Source of the DNA: Aquitalea palustris
GTDB taxonomy: Bacteria > Pseudomonadota > Gammaproteobacteria > Burkholderiales > Chromobacteriaceae
DNA length: 64,000 nt
Direction: 5' to 3'
NCBI RefSeq assembly: GCF_003693445.1
Contig: NZ_RFAR01000021.1
Coordinates: forward strand, 1 to 64,000
A model generated the notes under the pieces. It was not told the origin of the DNA. It did not search any database and worked only from the letters and a program-made list of their open reading frames with translations. Positions 8,784-16,975 of this stretch are shown in pieces. The first letter of the stretch is position 1, and each line of letters starts with the position of its first letter. Made by a program: the position numbers and the translations under genes.

Positions 8784-9388
8784 GCACCCCGCAAGGTTAC
8801 AAACAGGACGCCCGTGGCCGGCTGGTGCCGCTGGAGCACATCAAGCCCATCGACCAGGCACGCGACGAACTGGTCAACGACATCGTCAGCCGCGCCCGTC
8901 TGCTCAACCGCAGCCTGGCCGAATTCAAAACCGCCGTATTCGGTGACATCAATGCCTTTGTCGAGCTGTCCGGCGAACGCTATGGCGCCAAGCTGGGCGG
9001 TTGCAAGGGCAATGTCTCGCTGCTGAGCTTTGACGGCCGCTACAAGCTGCTGCGCGCCATTCAGGACACGCTGGCATTCGACGAAGGGCTGCAAGCCGCC
9101 AAAAGCCTGATCGACGAATGCCTGCATGAGTGGACCGAAGGCGCCCGCAGCGAAATCCGCGCCATCGTCGGCGACGCCTTTAATGTGGACAAGGCCGGCA
9201 ACATCAGCACCGGCCGAATTCTCGGCCTGCGTCGGCTCGATATCCAGGACGAGAAATGGCAGCGCGCCATGCAGGCGCTGTCCGACTCGGTGCGGGTGCA
9301 ATGCTCCAAGAGCTACATCCGCATTTATGAGCGCATTGGCGACAGCGACCAGTACCAGGCGCTGCCGCTGGACATCGCCAGTGTTTGA
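8780..9388 (+). CDS. DUF3164 family early phage protein
   Basis: 202 residues from ATG 8780, preceded by GCAAGGAGGCG. The sequence GYKQDARGRLVPLEHIKPID at the start and the central FVELSGERYGAKLGGCKGNV are typical of the DUF3164 proteins found in Mu-like early regions. Their biochemical role is unknown to me. The frame is open far upstream, but that part shadows the preceding genes. Confidence 0.8.
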   Translation: MSTPQGYKQDARGRLVPLEHIKPIDQARDELVNDIVSRARLLNRSLAEFKTAVFGDINAFVELSGERYGAKLGGCKGNVSLLSFDGRYKLLRAIQDTLAFDEGLQAAKSLIDECLHEWTEGARSEIRAIVGDAFNVDKAGNISTGRILGLRRLDIQDEKWQRAMQALSDSVRVQCSKSYIRIYERIGDSDQYQALPLDIASV

Positions 9389-9448
9389 ACGCGACCGGAG
9401 ACCGGCCACGTCACATTGCAGCAACCCACGACCACCAAGGAGCACCCC

Positions 9449-9721
9449 ATGAACAAGCAACAACTCATCAGCACCCTGGCCGACAAGGCCGGCCTCGCCA
9501 AAGTGGACGCCCTGCGCCTGGTCGATGCGCTGGAACAGACCATCCGCGAACAAGCACAGCAAGGCAATGAAGTCGCCTTCGCCAGCATCGGCCGCTTCAA
9601 GGTACGCACCAGCGCCGCCCGCACCGGCCGCAACCCCAAAACCGGCGAAAGCCTGGCCATCCCGGCCAGGCGCAAGGTGGTGTTCCTGCCGGGCAAGGCC
9701 TTGAAGGATAGCCTCAACTAA
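9449..9721 (+). CDS. HU-like nucleoid protein
   Basis: 90 residues from ATG 9449 (AAGGAG upstream). It starts MNKQQLISTLADKAGL and contains FASIGRFKVRTSAARTGRNPKTGE, the HU/IHF beta-arm signature with the RNPKTG tip. HU assists assembly of the Mu transpososome, and B3-like phages often carry their own copy. It lies in the early operon between the DUF3164 and GemA-like genes. Confidence 0.9.
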   Translation: MNKQQLISTLADKAGLAKVDALRLVDALEQTIREQAQQGNEVAFASIGRFKVRTSAARTGRNPKTGESLAIPARRKVVFLPGKALKDSLN

Positions 9722-9802
9722 AACCCGACATCGAGCCGACCGTTAACCCGGCCGGCTCCGTAACAGGTTTTAACGCATCAAGAAGAAACAAAGGGGAAGC
9801 AG

Positions 9803-10222
9803 ATGAAAGACACGCGCCAGGCCCTGATCGCCAAACTGCACATCGCCCGCCAGCAACTGGCCATGCACGATGCCGACTACCGCAGCCTGCTGGCACGCAT
9901 CGTCCCCGGCTGCAGCAGCAGTACCCAGCTGGACCAGCCGCAGCTAGTACAGGTGCTGGCAGAAATGCAGCGCCTGGGCTTTGTCGCCAGACCCGGCCCC
10001 CGCCATGGCAAACGGCCACAGCCCAGCGCAGGCCGTCAGGCGCTGATGGGCAAGATAGCGGCGCTGCTGGCCGAAGCCCGCCGCCCCTGGCGCTACGCCG
10101 ACGCCATGGCCAGGCGCATGTATGCAATAGACAAGGTGGATTGGCTGGACACGCAGCAGCTGCACAAGCTGGTCGCCGCGCTGATGATCGACGCACGCCG
10201 CGCCGGGAGGAAAACCGAATGA
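9803..10222 (+). CDS. gemA: GemA-like protein (Mu gp16, DUF1018)
   Basis: 139 residues beginning KDTRQALIAKLHIARQQLAMHDADYRSLL, the recognised start of the DUF1018 family. Mu GemA alters host gene expression and DNA supercoiling during lytic growth. The C-terminal half (KVDWLDTQQLHKLVAALMID) is also typical. It is followed by an ATGA overlap with the Mor-like gene, so the pair is coupled. A clear AAAGGGGAAG ribosome binding site precedes it. Confidence 0.85.
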   Translation: MKDTRQALIAKLHIARQQLAMHDADYRSLLARIVPGCSSSTQLDQPQLVQVLAEMQRLGFVARPGPRHGKRPQPSAGRQALMGKIAALLAEARRPWRYADAMARRMYAIDKVDWLDTQQLHKLVAALMIDARRAGRKTE

Positions 10223-10668
10223 AAGCGGAACACGCCAAGCAGCTGGAACAGCTACAGCACCTGCTACCGGAAATGGCGCAACTCATCGCCAGCCTGATCG
10301 GCCTGCCCAGGGCGCTCAAGCTGATCGAAGCCTGGGGCGGCACCACTTTTCCCGTCAGTAAAAACCAGCGCCGCCAGGGACAAATCCGCTACGAAGCCCT
10401 GGCCGAGGTGGTGGGCGTGGACGCCGCCAACATCCTTACCCGCCACTTTGGTGGCGAGGTACTGGCCATCCCGCGCTGCGCCGCCGCCCTGCGCGCCATG
10501 CGCAACCAGCAAATCCGCGACAGCTTCGACACCCTCACCCGCCACCACCCCGCCAGCCACGCCGTGCACCAGCTGGCGCGGCAGTACCAGATTACCGAAC
10601 GGCACGTGTGGAGTATTTTGAAAAAAGATGAGCAATCGCAAGCTACTGGGCAAGGGGATTTGTTTTAA
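10219..10668 (+). CDS. Mor-like middle/late transcription activator
   Basis: 149 residues from ATG 10219. The Mor/C family pattern is visible: a beta-containing dimer domain with GGTTFPVSKN, then a C-terminal HTH (ASHAVHQLARQYQITERHVWSILKK). In Mu, Mor activates the middle promoter, whose product C activates the late promoters. Only one such activator is evident here, so it may act directly on the repeated late-promoter-like motifs at 14433, 24014 and 36666. That link is inference. Confidence 0.85.
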   Translation: MKAEHAKQLEQLQHLLPEMAQLIASLIGLPRALKLIEAWGGTTFPVSKNQRRQGQIRYEALAEVVGVDAANILTRHFGGEVLAIPRCAAALRAMRNQQIRDSFDTLTRHHPASHAVHQLARQYQITERHVWSILKKDEQSQATGQGDLF

Positions 10669-10976
10669 GGCTGGTGCCTGTCTGGCTAGTTCTGGCACTT
10701 TTTGCTGATGCTGACCAAGAATGACATCAGGTGGGGAAGATTTAGAGTATGGCCAATATGACGAGCCAGCCAGAACTCGCACAGTCGGCTAAAGTCCCTC
10801 TGCGGACCTTAGTCGCCGAGGGTAGCCAAGGCTACTTACTGAGCAGAGCAGAAGCTCAGAGTATTTACTGAACAAGAACTTCTCGGCCGACACTGTTCTT
10901 TACATGTTAAAGCAGCTACAAAAGCATCTAGAAAACAAAGGGCGATTCAATCGATAAAGTTTTTAACCTTAAAGAG
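10669..10976. other. Intergenic gap after the early operon
   Basis: About 300 bp between the Mor-like gene and a strong bidirectional terminator. I see no gene. It may hold the end of the early transcript and a middle-type promoter, but no motif is clear enough to call. Confidence 0.4.
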
Positions 10977-11020
10977 AAAATAGTGGTGGATTTATTTTTT
11001 AATAAATCCACCACTATTTT
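10977..11020. terminator. Strong bidirectional terminator
   Basis: A perfect 20-bp stem (10977-10996 paired with 11001-11020) with a TTTT loop, A-rich on the left and T-rich on the right, so it can end transcription in both directions. It separates the rightward early operon from the leftward ATPase/Toprim-like cargo pair and probably insulates both. Confidence 0.9.
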
Positions 11021-11039
11021 TTATACTAAACCGAAGAAG

Positions 11040-12140
11040 TCAAATTACCCGCTGCTTATTCGCGTAACCAAACGAGTAAACAACCTCACCAACCTCCATC
11101 CATTCTTGATCAATGTTAGAGTCCACCATTTTCAGCGTCAAATCTGCTCGTTTCAACGAAAGAAAATCCTTGACCCAATCGAGAATATCTTCCACAACGG
11201 GCGGACTAACATACCCATCACATCCCCCAGAGCAATTGCATTCAGATACAACAGGCATTTTTACGAAAAACTTCAAGACGGCACCACCTTTTGACTGGAT
11301 CCATTTTTTGCACGTCCCATTCTTAATATCCACATAACTATATTCAACGGGGTGAGCGGAAAGTATATTCCTTAATATTTTGATATTTTCAAGCCACTTA
11401 TCTCGATCGGGAGAAATTGGCCGTTCAAGAACCGCCCCTTCAATTAAACCAAGAGGAAGAATATTTTCTAACTCTCTTGCATCCGTAGATTTAAACAAGA
11501 ACACTGCATCATTTTGTGATTGTATTTTATTACATTCCTTTACAGCGTCAGATCCTTGATGACCTGGCGTTAATTTGTCGCTATCCAAAATAAGCAATAT
11601 CGGTCTTGATTTTTCTCTTATTTTCTCTTGCGCAACCCCTGGGCCATTTCCACATCCGCCAGTCATATCCTTCGAAACCCTTAATGAATTCTGGTCAAAC
11701 CCCTTTAAAATCGCATAGTGCCTTGCCGCCTCGGCATAAATATTAGCATCTCTCATGTGTTCCCCTATCAAATTCGAAGGGTAAGAAAGCCAATCAAGTG
11801 CTGCACTAAGTGACATTTTCCAAACATGCTTACCAGAAACCGTTACCCGCTTTATTTTTTCTGGCTTATCTATATGAGAAATCTCCACAAAATATTTTAA
11901 TTGACTCTTAATAGAAAAACCATCACTTGCTTGAGTTTTTATTTGATCTAAAATAACAGGGGTTGTAGTCCAAAGTTTTTCTGGAACGCTTTCTAGCACA
12001 TCATTAATGGCACTTCTAGCCATCAAAATAAAGTGACTACGCGCTGCGTGCAACTGAATAATTTGATTAAAAAGTGACAAAGCATCATTATCTGCTACGC
12101 AGATCTCAGACGCCAAACTGTTTTCAAGAAAGACGAGCAT
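11040..12140 (-). CDS. Toprim-like putative nuclease, partner of AAA ATPase
   Basis: 366 residues from ATG 12140, preceded by TTAAGGTCTGCC; a TTG further upstream is less likely. The middle contains PILLILDSDK (D186, D188) followed by FKSTDARELENILPLGLI (E223, E225). This acidic pattern resembles Toprim/DUF4435 nucleases paired with OLD or AriA-like ATPases; assignment rests on these motifs and on context. The gene starts 8 bp after the ATPase gene, forming an AT-rich two-gene operon opposite to the phage genes. An effector role in phage defence is inferred. Confidence 0.6.
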   Translation of the reverse strand: MLVFLENSLASEICVADNDALSLFNQIIQLHAARSHFILMARSAINDVLESVPEKLWTTTPVILDQIKTQASDGFSIKSQLKYFVEISHIDKPEKIKRVTVSGKHVWKMSLSAALDWLSYPSNLIGEHMRDANIYAEAARHYAILKGFDQNSLRVSKDMTGGCGNGPGVAQEKIREKSRPILLILDSDKLTPGHQGSDAVKECNKIQSQNDAVFLFKSTDARELENILPLGLIEGAVLERPISPDRDKWLENIKILRNILSAHPVEYSYVDIKNGTCKKWIQSKGGAVLKFFVKMPVVSECNCSGGCDGYVSPPVVEDILDWVKDFLSLKRADLTLKMVDSNIDQEWMEVGEVVYSFGYANKQRVI

Positions 12141-12148
12141 GGCAGACC

Positions 12149-13693
12149 TTAAACAGACAAGAACCCGTAAGGCCAATTTATCAACTGACCCTCTTCATCG
12201 TAACCTGTGGTTCTAATAACTGTTGAACCGCCAGACTCTTGCTCAAACAATAAAATCTGAACATCCTCATGAGACAAAGTCTGCCGCTCGATCAAATCAC
12301 CAATCTCATTTACCATTGATTGACTATGAGTTTCAATTACGAATTTAATACTTTCATTTCGCGCCTTTTCTACTACCGTAGCAATCAATCTAGCCAACTT
12401 TCTTTGCATCGCTGGATGCAGATGCAATTCTGGCTGTTCCCAAACCAAAATTTTTTCAACTGCCCCTTTCGAACTGGTGCTTGATCTACCATTATCAAAC
12501 GCCAACCATGCCTGTACCGCTAGGGGTAAGGCCTGGGAAAAACCAAACCCGATATCAGCAATATTGTCTATTCTTCCAGTTGATGTATCTTCTATCTTGA
12601 TTGAGACATGACCTTCCGCATCATGGGTTGCAACCTTAATACCCAACGTATCATTTAGCCAATCATTTAATCTATTAAGACTACCTCTATCCAAGGATTT
12701 TATAAAAAAAGCAACATTTGACCCAGTTGCATCAATATTCTCTACAGATAACTCTTGTTTCCTATAATATCTCTCAGCGGTCGCCCTGATTGGGCGAATG
12801 TAATTAACAGCTTCAAAATATTTCTTGATATCCGAATCCATATCAGCCAACAGTAACTCACTCGCAGCCATAACAACAGCCCTAGCAAACGAGGATGCCA
12901 ATATTTTATCTTCCAACACTTCGCTAATAAATTTCTTCCACGTCGCATATGCATACGGAAGATTAGACGCCAGTTTAATTATCGCATCTTCACTACCCAT
13001 CACTCTTAATTTTGCAGCAATTTCATGCACACGCTCATCAGAAAGTCGACCATGCAACCTGTTTCTAAGAAACCAAAATAAATTCATGTACAAAGGCGAA
13101 TATGCAGGAATGAGTCTATTATCAACCTTAGTTTCTATTAGAAAGTCATACAAAGGCATCAAAAAACTTTGCACCGGGACGATTGTATAATATTTTGGAT
13201 ATGGTAAATTATCTGGACCACAAGAAACTTTATTTAAAACACCATCATCAGAAAAATGATACTCAACCCTATAACCATAAACATCTAATATTAAATTCTT
13301 ATAAATAGTTCTTGTCTCATTAGTTCCAACATCAATTGAAACCTTCACGCGCGAAGGCCCAAACATTCTTACAAAAGCCTTGGAAGCAACTGATCTTTTG
13401 TAATTTTGTGCAAATCCACCATGCAGCATTTCAAATTCAAAACTAATGATTTTATTATCAGAATACCTAGAAATAACATCGCCAAACGAGCCAAAATCAA
13501 CCAAATTTCCATTCCAAAGAATTGGCGATGTTTTATTTACCAAAGAGCCTTGCGAAAAGAGTGGCCATATCCTTAAAAAGGAACTCTTTCCAATACTGTT
13601 CTTTCCAATCATTAAATTGATTGGTTTTAATGAGACAATTCCCGTATCCAAAAAACCTCTGAAGTTTCTTACTCTCAATGAGTTAAGCTTCAC
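12149..13693 (-). CDS. OLD/AAA15-type SMC-like ATPase, candidate defence sensor
   Basis: 514 residues from GTG 13693, which has AAAGGAT seven bases upstream; a TTG 30 bases earlier is possible. The N-terminus LNSLRVRNFRGF and the P-loop GKNSIGKSS (30-38) are typical of overcoming-lysogenisation-defect/RecF-like ATPases. A signature-like GFGFSQALPLAV (~383-394), Walker B KILVWEQPELHLHP (~414-427) and ETHS (~454-457) complete the ABC-type site. In PARIS, Gabija and related systems such ATPases control a Toprim nuclease. The next gene fits that role. Confidence 0.85.
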   Translation of the reverse strand: MKLNSLRVRNFRGFLDTGIVSLKPINLMIGKNSIGKSSFLRIWPLFSQGSLVNKTSPILWNGNLVDFGSFGDVISRYSDNKIISFEFEMLHGGFAQNYKRSVASKAFVRMFGPSRVKVSIDVGTNETRTIYKNLILDVYGYRVEYHFSDDGVLNKVSCGPDNLPYPKYYTIVPVQSFLMPLYDFLIETKVDNRLIPAYSPLYMNLFWFLRNRLHGRLSDERVHEIAAKLRVMGSEDAIIKLASNLPYAYATWKKFISEVLEDKILASSFARAVVMAASELLLADMDSDIKKYFEAVNYIRPIRATAERYYRKQELSVENIDATGSNVAFFIKSLDRGSLNRLNDWLNDTLGIKVATHDAEGHVSIKIEDTSTGRIDNIADIGFGFSQALPLAVQAWLAFDNGRSSTSSKGAVEKILVWEQPELHLHPAMQRKLARLIATVVEKARNESIKFVIETHSQSMVNEIGDLIERQTLSHEDVQILLFEQESGGSTVIRTTGYDEEGQLINWPYGFLSV

Positions 13694-14432
13694 GCACGTA
13701 TCCTTTGCAAAATTTAATATCAATGCAACTTAACCACACGATTCTAGTGGCATGTGCACAAAGTATGACTTCAAAAATCCCCCGAAGAGGTGGCACCCAG
13801 ACGCATGCCTATTGATTAACCAGATAAAGTTTTATCTCTGCCAAGCTTGCGACAAAAGTACAAAAAATTCATTAGCATATAAATATGATGTAATACAAAA
13901 TTATTATGCCAAAGCTTTAGAATATAGACATGAATGATTTTATTGATGTAATAGATGCTCCTTCCTGCATCAGCACCGCGGTGCCATCCTGAGAGGGCTA
14001 TCGCCTCACGGTTCTAGGGGCATCACTATGGACTGTAGGATAATTAGCTTGGATTTACCCAAGAATGTGTCTCAACTCTAGATGAACATATTCTATAAAA
14101 GGCCTTCCTTAATGAGTGCTTCCGAAGCAAAGGTCGCTGTTCGTCATCAAAGAATAAGAATGACCGCTTAGAACCATGAATAAATGCTAACAGCTGTGGC
14201 CAAGTTATACGCGTAGGCTATCCGGTAGTTAACCGATCGAAGCAACCCCTCAAATTGCTGGTCTGCAGAAATAACGACCGAGAGGAACTGGCTAACTGCA
14301 GCCATATTACCACATCGTCATGGTCAACCAGATTGGCAGGAAACAGCTCCCCCACCCTAGCCTGTTCTTCAGCCCAAAGAGAAAGCACCAACGATGCCCT
14401 GCTGTCAGTTTGTCAGCATGTATTGACTCGCC
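13694..14432. other. Intergenic region behind the ATPase cargo
   Basis: About 740 bp with no convincing gene. The left half is AT-rich and should contain the cargo promoter (leftward). A 61-residue frame at 13752-13937 has no ribosome binding site or recognisable feature. The right end leads into the late-promoter-like motif at 14433. Confidence 0.4.
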
Positions 14433-14450
14433 CCCACTGAACCCTTTCAC
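14433..14450 (+). promoter_or_regulatory. Late-promoter-like motif, copy 1 (lysis block)
   Basis: CCCACTGAACCCTTTCAC. Near-identical 17-18-mers precede gene I (24014) and gp46 (36666). This copy is 69 bp upstream of the endolysin start. The position corresponds to Mu Plys. The activator would be the Mor-like protein, by inference. Confidence 0.6.
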
Positions 14451-14475
14451 AGCGCCCCGCCCGGGGCGCTTTTCT
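14451..14475 (+). terminator. Hairpin terminator before the lysis genes
   Basis: AGCGCCCC-GCCC-GGGGCGCT followed by TTTCTATTCT. It probably ends transcription arriving from upstream. The same position in copies 2 and 3 of the motif also holds a GCCCCG/CGGGGC hairpin, but without the T-run. Confidence 0.7.
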
Positions 14476-14501
14476 ATTCTGGTGGCCATTACTCACTGTT
14501 G

Positions 14502-14981
14502 ATGGACGCCAGCACCATGGCCAGCCGCCTTCTTACCGACCTTCACCCCGACTTGCAGCCATTGGCGCATGCCTTCGTGCGCCAGTGCGCGGATGCCGGG
14601 GTGGAGGTGTTGATTTACTGCACCTGGCGTTCCGGGGCCGAGCAGGATGCCTTGTACGCCCAGGGCCGCAGCAAGCCGGGCCCCAAGGTGACCAATGCCC
14701 GCTCCGGGCAGTCCGCCCACAACCACACCATCCAGGGCAAGGCCGCGTCGCGCGCTTTTGACGCTGTGCCCATGCTGGGCGGCAAGCCGCAATGGTCGGC
14801 CAGCCACCCGCACTGGCAGGTGATGGGCCGCATTGGCGAGGCGCTGGGGCTGAACTGGTATGGCAACCCCAGGGCGAAGTTTCGCGAGTTCCGCATTTTG
14901 AATTGGCCAGGGGGTGGCAGTAATGGGCTTGCTCGATCTGATCCGCAACCCGGTCAGTGGCCGGCTGTCCACCAGCGATAG
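14502..14981 (+). CDS. Peptidoglycan L-Ala-D-Glu-type endopeptidase, frameshifted
   Basis: The first ~130 residues read as an M15/VanY-type endolysin (YCTWRSGAEQDALYAQGRSK, QSAHNHTIQG, SRAFDAVPMLGG, MGRIGEALGLNWYGNP). Just after KFREF the frame gives RILNWPGG, losing the PHF motif that supplies the last zinc-binding histidine. One extra C at about 14891-14892 would restore EFPHFELARGWQ and a TAA at 14921-14923 that overlaps the next ATG. As given, the enzyme has a wrong C-terminus and is probably inactive. A sequencing error is the alternative. Confidence 0.8.
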   Translation: MDASTMASRLLTDLHPDLQPLAHAFVRQCADAGVEVLIYCTWRSGAEQDALYAQGRSKPGPKVTNARSGQSAHNHTIQGKAASRAFDAVPMLGGKPQWSASHPHWQVMGRIGEALGLNWYGNPRAKFREFRILNWPGGGSNGLARSDPQPGQWPAVHQR

Positions 14982-15156
14982 CACGCTGGTGGGGGCCTTC
15001 GTGGTCAGCTCGCTGGTGCTGCTGTGGATTACCGTGCAGGGCAAGCTGGATGAGTGGCTGTATGTCGGTTATCTGGCGGCCTGGGTGGCGCAGAACCAGG
15101 CCTCCAAGCGGGCGGCGATTGCCCGCGATGCCTTGCAGCAGGAGGAGCGGCCATGA
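14923..15156 (+). CDS. Small membrane protein, possible holin
   Basis: 77 residues from ATG 14923, which overlaps the restored endolysin stop (TAATG). One or two hydrophobic segments (TLVGAFVVSSLVLLWITV and LYVGYLAAWVA) are followed by a charged tail. It lies between the endolysin and spanin genes, where holins are encoded. Function is inferred from position and topology. Confidence 0.65.
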   Translation: MGLLDLIRNPVSGRLSTSDSTLVGAFVVSSLVLLWITVQGKLDEWLYVGYLAAWVAQNQASKRAAIARDALQQEERP

Positions 15157-15758
15157 CGCTGCCCTTTGCTAATCGTCGCTGGGTGTGGCTGCTGGGTGCT
15201 ACTACCCTGGCTGCCGGGCTGTTCACTGCAGGTTACCGCTGGGCCGAGCGTGGTTATCTGGTCGACATCGCCCAACAACAAGCCACCCACGCCGAGCAAC
15301 AGCGCCTGCAGGCAGAAGCCCAGGCCGAGGCGCTGGCCAGCGCGCTGCGTGAGCAGCAACAACTGCAGGAACAGGCCTACCAGGTGGGCGTGGCACTGTT
15401 GCAGGCCCGTGCCGATCTGGCCCGCAGCCAGGCACAACTCAGCCGGAGGATTACCCATGTCGTACAGCAGGATGGCGAGCGTTTTACTGGCCTTGGCCCT
15501 GACAGCTTGCGCCTCTACCGCGCCGCGCTCGGTTACACCAGTGACGATGAATATTTGCCCGCAGCCGACGCCAGAGCTGCGGTTCAAGCCGATCAAACCA
15601 CCGCCTCCGCAGGCGGATTACCACCCATAGCCCTGCTTTACCACGCGGCCGACTATGGCCAGTGGTGCCAGCAGCTGGAACAGCAACTGGATGGCTGGCG
15701 GGCGCTGTTTCCTGGCCCGTCCAGTCTGCAACAAGGAGAAGCCCATGCCAGACCATGA
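15153..15758 (+). CDS. Rz-like inner-membrane spanin
   Basis: 201 residues from ATG 15153 (GGAGGAGCGGCC upstream; ATGA overlap with the holin-like gene). A single N-terminal membrane segment (WVWLLGATTLAAGLFTAGYRW) is followed by a long glutamine/alanine-rich coiled coil, as in Rz proteins. It contains the Rz1 gene in another frame. With Rz1 it would join inner and outer membranes for the last lysis step. Confidence 0.75.
   Translation: MTLPFANRRWVWLLGATTLAAGLFTAGYRWAERGYLVDIAQQQATHAEQQRLQAEAQAEALASALREQQQLQEQAYQVGVALLQARADLARSQAQLSRRITHVVQQDGERFTGLGPDSLRLYRAALGYTSDDEYLPAADARAAVQADQTTASAGGLPPIALLYHAADYGQWCQQLEQQLDGWRALFPGPSSLQQGEAHARP
15457..15630 (+). CDS. Rz1-like outer-membrane spanin lipoprotein, embedded gene
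   Basis: A 57-residue protein encoded entirely inside the Rz-like gene in a different frame. ATG 15457 is preceded by GGAGGATTACCC. The signal sequence ends in a lipobox (ALTAC, C18), and the mature part is short and proline-rich (FKPIKPPPPQADYHP), the usual Rz1 composition. The nested arrangement matches lambda Rz/Rz1. Confidence 0.85.
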   Translation: MSYSRMASVLLALALTACASTAPRSVTPVTMNICPQPTPELRFKPIKPPPPQADYHP

Positions 15759-15966
15759 AGAACTGCAACGTGCGCTGGGGCGCATGGAAGGCAAGATGGA
15801 CCTGATGCTGGCACGGCAGAACATCCACAACGACCGTATCGACAAAATGGACGGCCGCCTGCGTGATGTGGAAATCCGCGCCTCCAAGAACGGGGCCATC
15901 AGCGGTGCCATTGCCGCCATCGGCACCGCCATTGCGGCTGAAATGATCAAGCGTGGAATCCTGTAG
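15745..15966 (+). CDS. Small coiled-coil membrane protein
   Basis: 73 residues from ATG 15745 (CAAGGAGAAGCCC upstream). A predicted helical/coiled region (LQRALGRMEGKMDLMLARQN) is followed by a glycine/alanine-rich hydrophobic stretch (GAISGAIAAIGTAIAAEMI). Such proteins lie between lysis and terminase genes in B3-like phages. The specific role is unknown. Confidence 0.65.
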   Translation: MPDHEELQRALGRMEGKMDLMLARQNIHNDRIDKMDGRLRDVEIRASKNGAISGAIAAIGTAIAAEMIKRGIL

Positions 15967-16466
15967 TGGCACACGGGCAGGACACCCGCGACAAGCTGCG
16001 CCGCCTTTATGTGCTGGAGCGCATCAGCCTGGAAATTGCCGCCCTGCAATGCGCCATCTCGCAGTCCACCGCCAGCCGCTGGAAGCGCGAGGCACTGGAC
16101 AAGGGCGACGACTGGGACAAGCTGCGCGCCGCCCACCTGCTGGCCGGCGATGGCATCGAGGCGGTAGCCCGCGCCGCGCTGGCCGGCTTCATGACCCAGT
16201 ACCAGGCCACCATGGACGCGCTGAACGCCAACCCGGACTTTCCACCGGAAAAGAAGGTGCAGATTCTGGCCAGCCTGGCGGATTCATTTAATAAAACCGT
16301 GGCCGCCAGCAAGCGCGTGCTGCCGGAAACCAGCCAGCTGGCCACCGCGATGGAGGTGGTGCAGAAACTGGCCGGATTTATCCGGGAGCGTTACCCCAAA
16401 CACGCTCAGGCCTTTGTCGAGGTGCTGGAGCCGTTTGGGGAGGAGTTGGCGCGGGTGTATGGCTAG
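15966..16466 (+). CDS. Small terminase subunit-like protein (DUF1804)
   Basis: 166 residues from GTG 15966, overlapping the previous stop by one base. An HTH (LEIAALQCAISQSTASRWKREA) near the N-terminus and the helical remainder fit DUF1804/Mu gp27-type proteins, thought to be the DNA-recognition subunit for packaging. In Mu-like phages the large subunit normally follows directly. Here a reverse-strand gene separates the two. Confidence 0.8.
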   Translation: MAHGQDTRDKLRRLYVLERISLEIAALQCAISQSTASRWKREALDKGDDWDKLRAAHLLAGDGIEAVARAALAGFMTQYQATMDALNANPDFPPEKKVQILASLADSFNKTVAASKRVLPETSQLATAMEVVQKLAGFIRERYPKHAQAFVEVLEPFGEELARVYG

Positions 16467-16954
16467 AAAATGCTGTTAAACACAGATACCACGGCTTCCG
16501 GGTTATCACAGGCTTTTTCAATCAGCTTGTTGGTGAGTGTTTTTAACGCCTCTCCCGGTAGCTCTTTTAACTGATCCACGAAGCGTTTCTTCTCTGCTAC
16601 GGGGAGCTGGGATTCCATGATTCTGGTTTCGAGAAGATCACGGATGGTATCGGCATGAAGCTTGACGGTAACCGTGCCGAGGATGGCGGAAAGTCCACCA
16701 TCTTGTTCAAGAAAGTCTAATCCAGATGAAGAGATTTTAAATTGAGGTGGTGTTGTAGAGGGAAGTCCAATCTGATCATCGAGATGTGAATTCCACGCTT
16801 CAATCAAACGATGTCCATGAAGATATGCAACGTTTGCACGTAATACATCTATTTCAATGCCAGTAAAAATATCTGAATGGATAGTTGTGAGTTCGGGATA
16901 AATCTCACGCAATGAATTTAATACTTGGCGTTGTATTTCTCGATCAAGTTTCAT
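16463..16954 (-). CDS. Reverse-strand cargo gene between terminase genes, unknown function
   Basis: 163 residues, AT-rich compared with both neighbours and transcribed against them. It starts MKLDREIQRQVLNSLREIYPE; a wHTH-like GLPSTTPPQFKISSSGLDFLEQDGG lies in the middle and the C-terminal half is helical. Its stop overlaps the small terminase stop and its start is 21 bp from the large terminase start. It looks like a moron expressed from the prophage; exclusion or immunity is possible but not shown. Confidence 0.7.
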   Translation of the reverse strand: MKLDREIQRQVLNSLREIYPELTTIHSDIFTGIEIDVLRANVAYLHGHRLIEAWNSHLDDQIGLPSTTPPQFKISSSGLDFLEQDGGLSAILGTVTVKLHADTIRDLLETRIMESQLPVAEKKRFVDQLKELPGEALKTLTNKLIEKACDNPEAVVSVFNSIF

Positions 16955-16975
16955 TTAGCACCTCGCGGAAATGAC

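Noticed and set aside
13752-13937. 61-residue plus-strand frame
   Set aside because: No ribosome binding site, no recognisable features, in an AT-rich promoter region.
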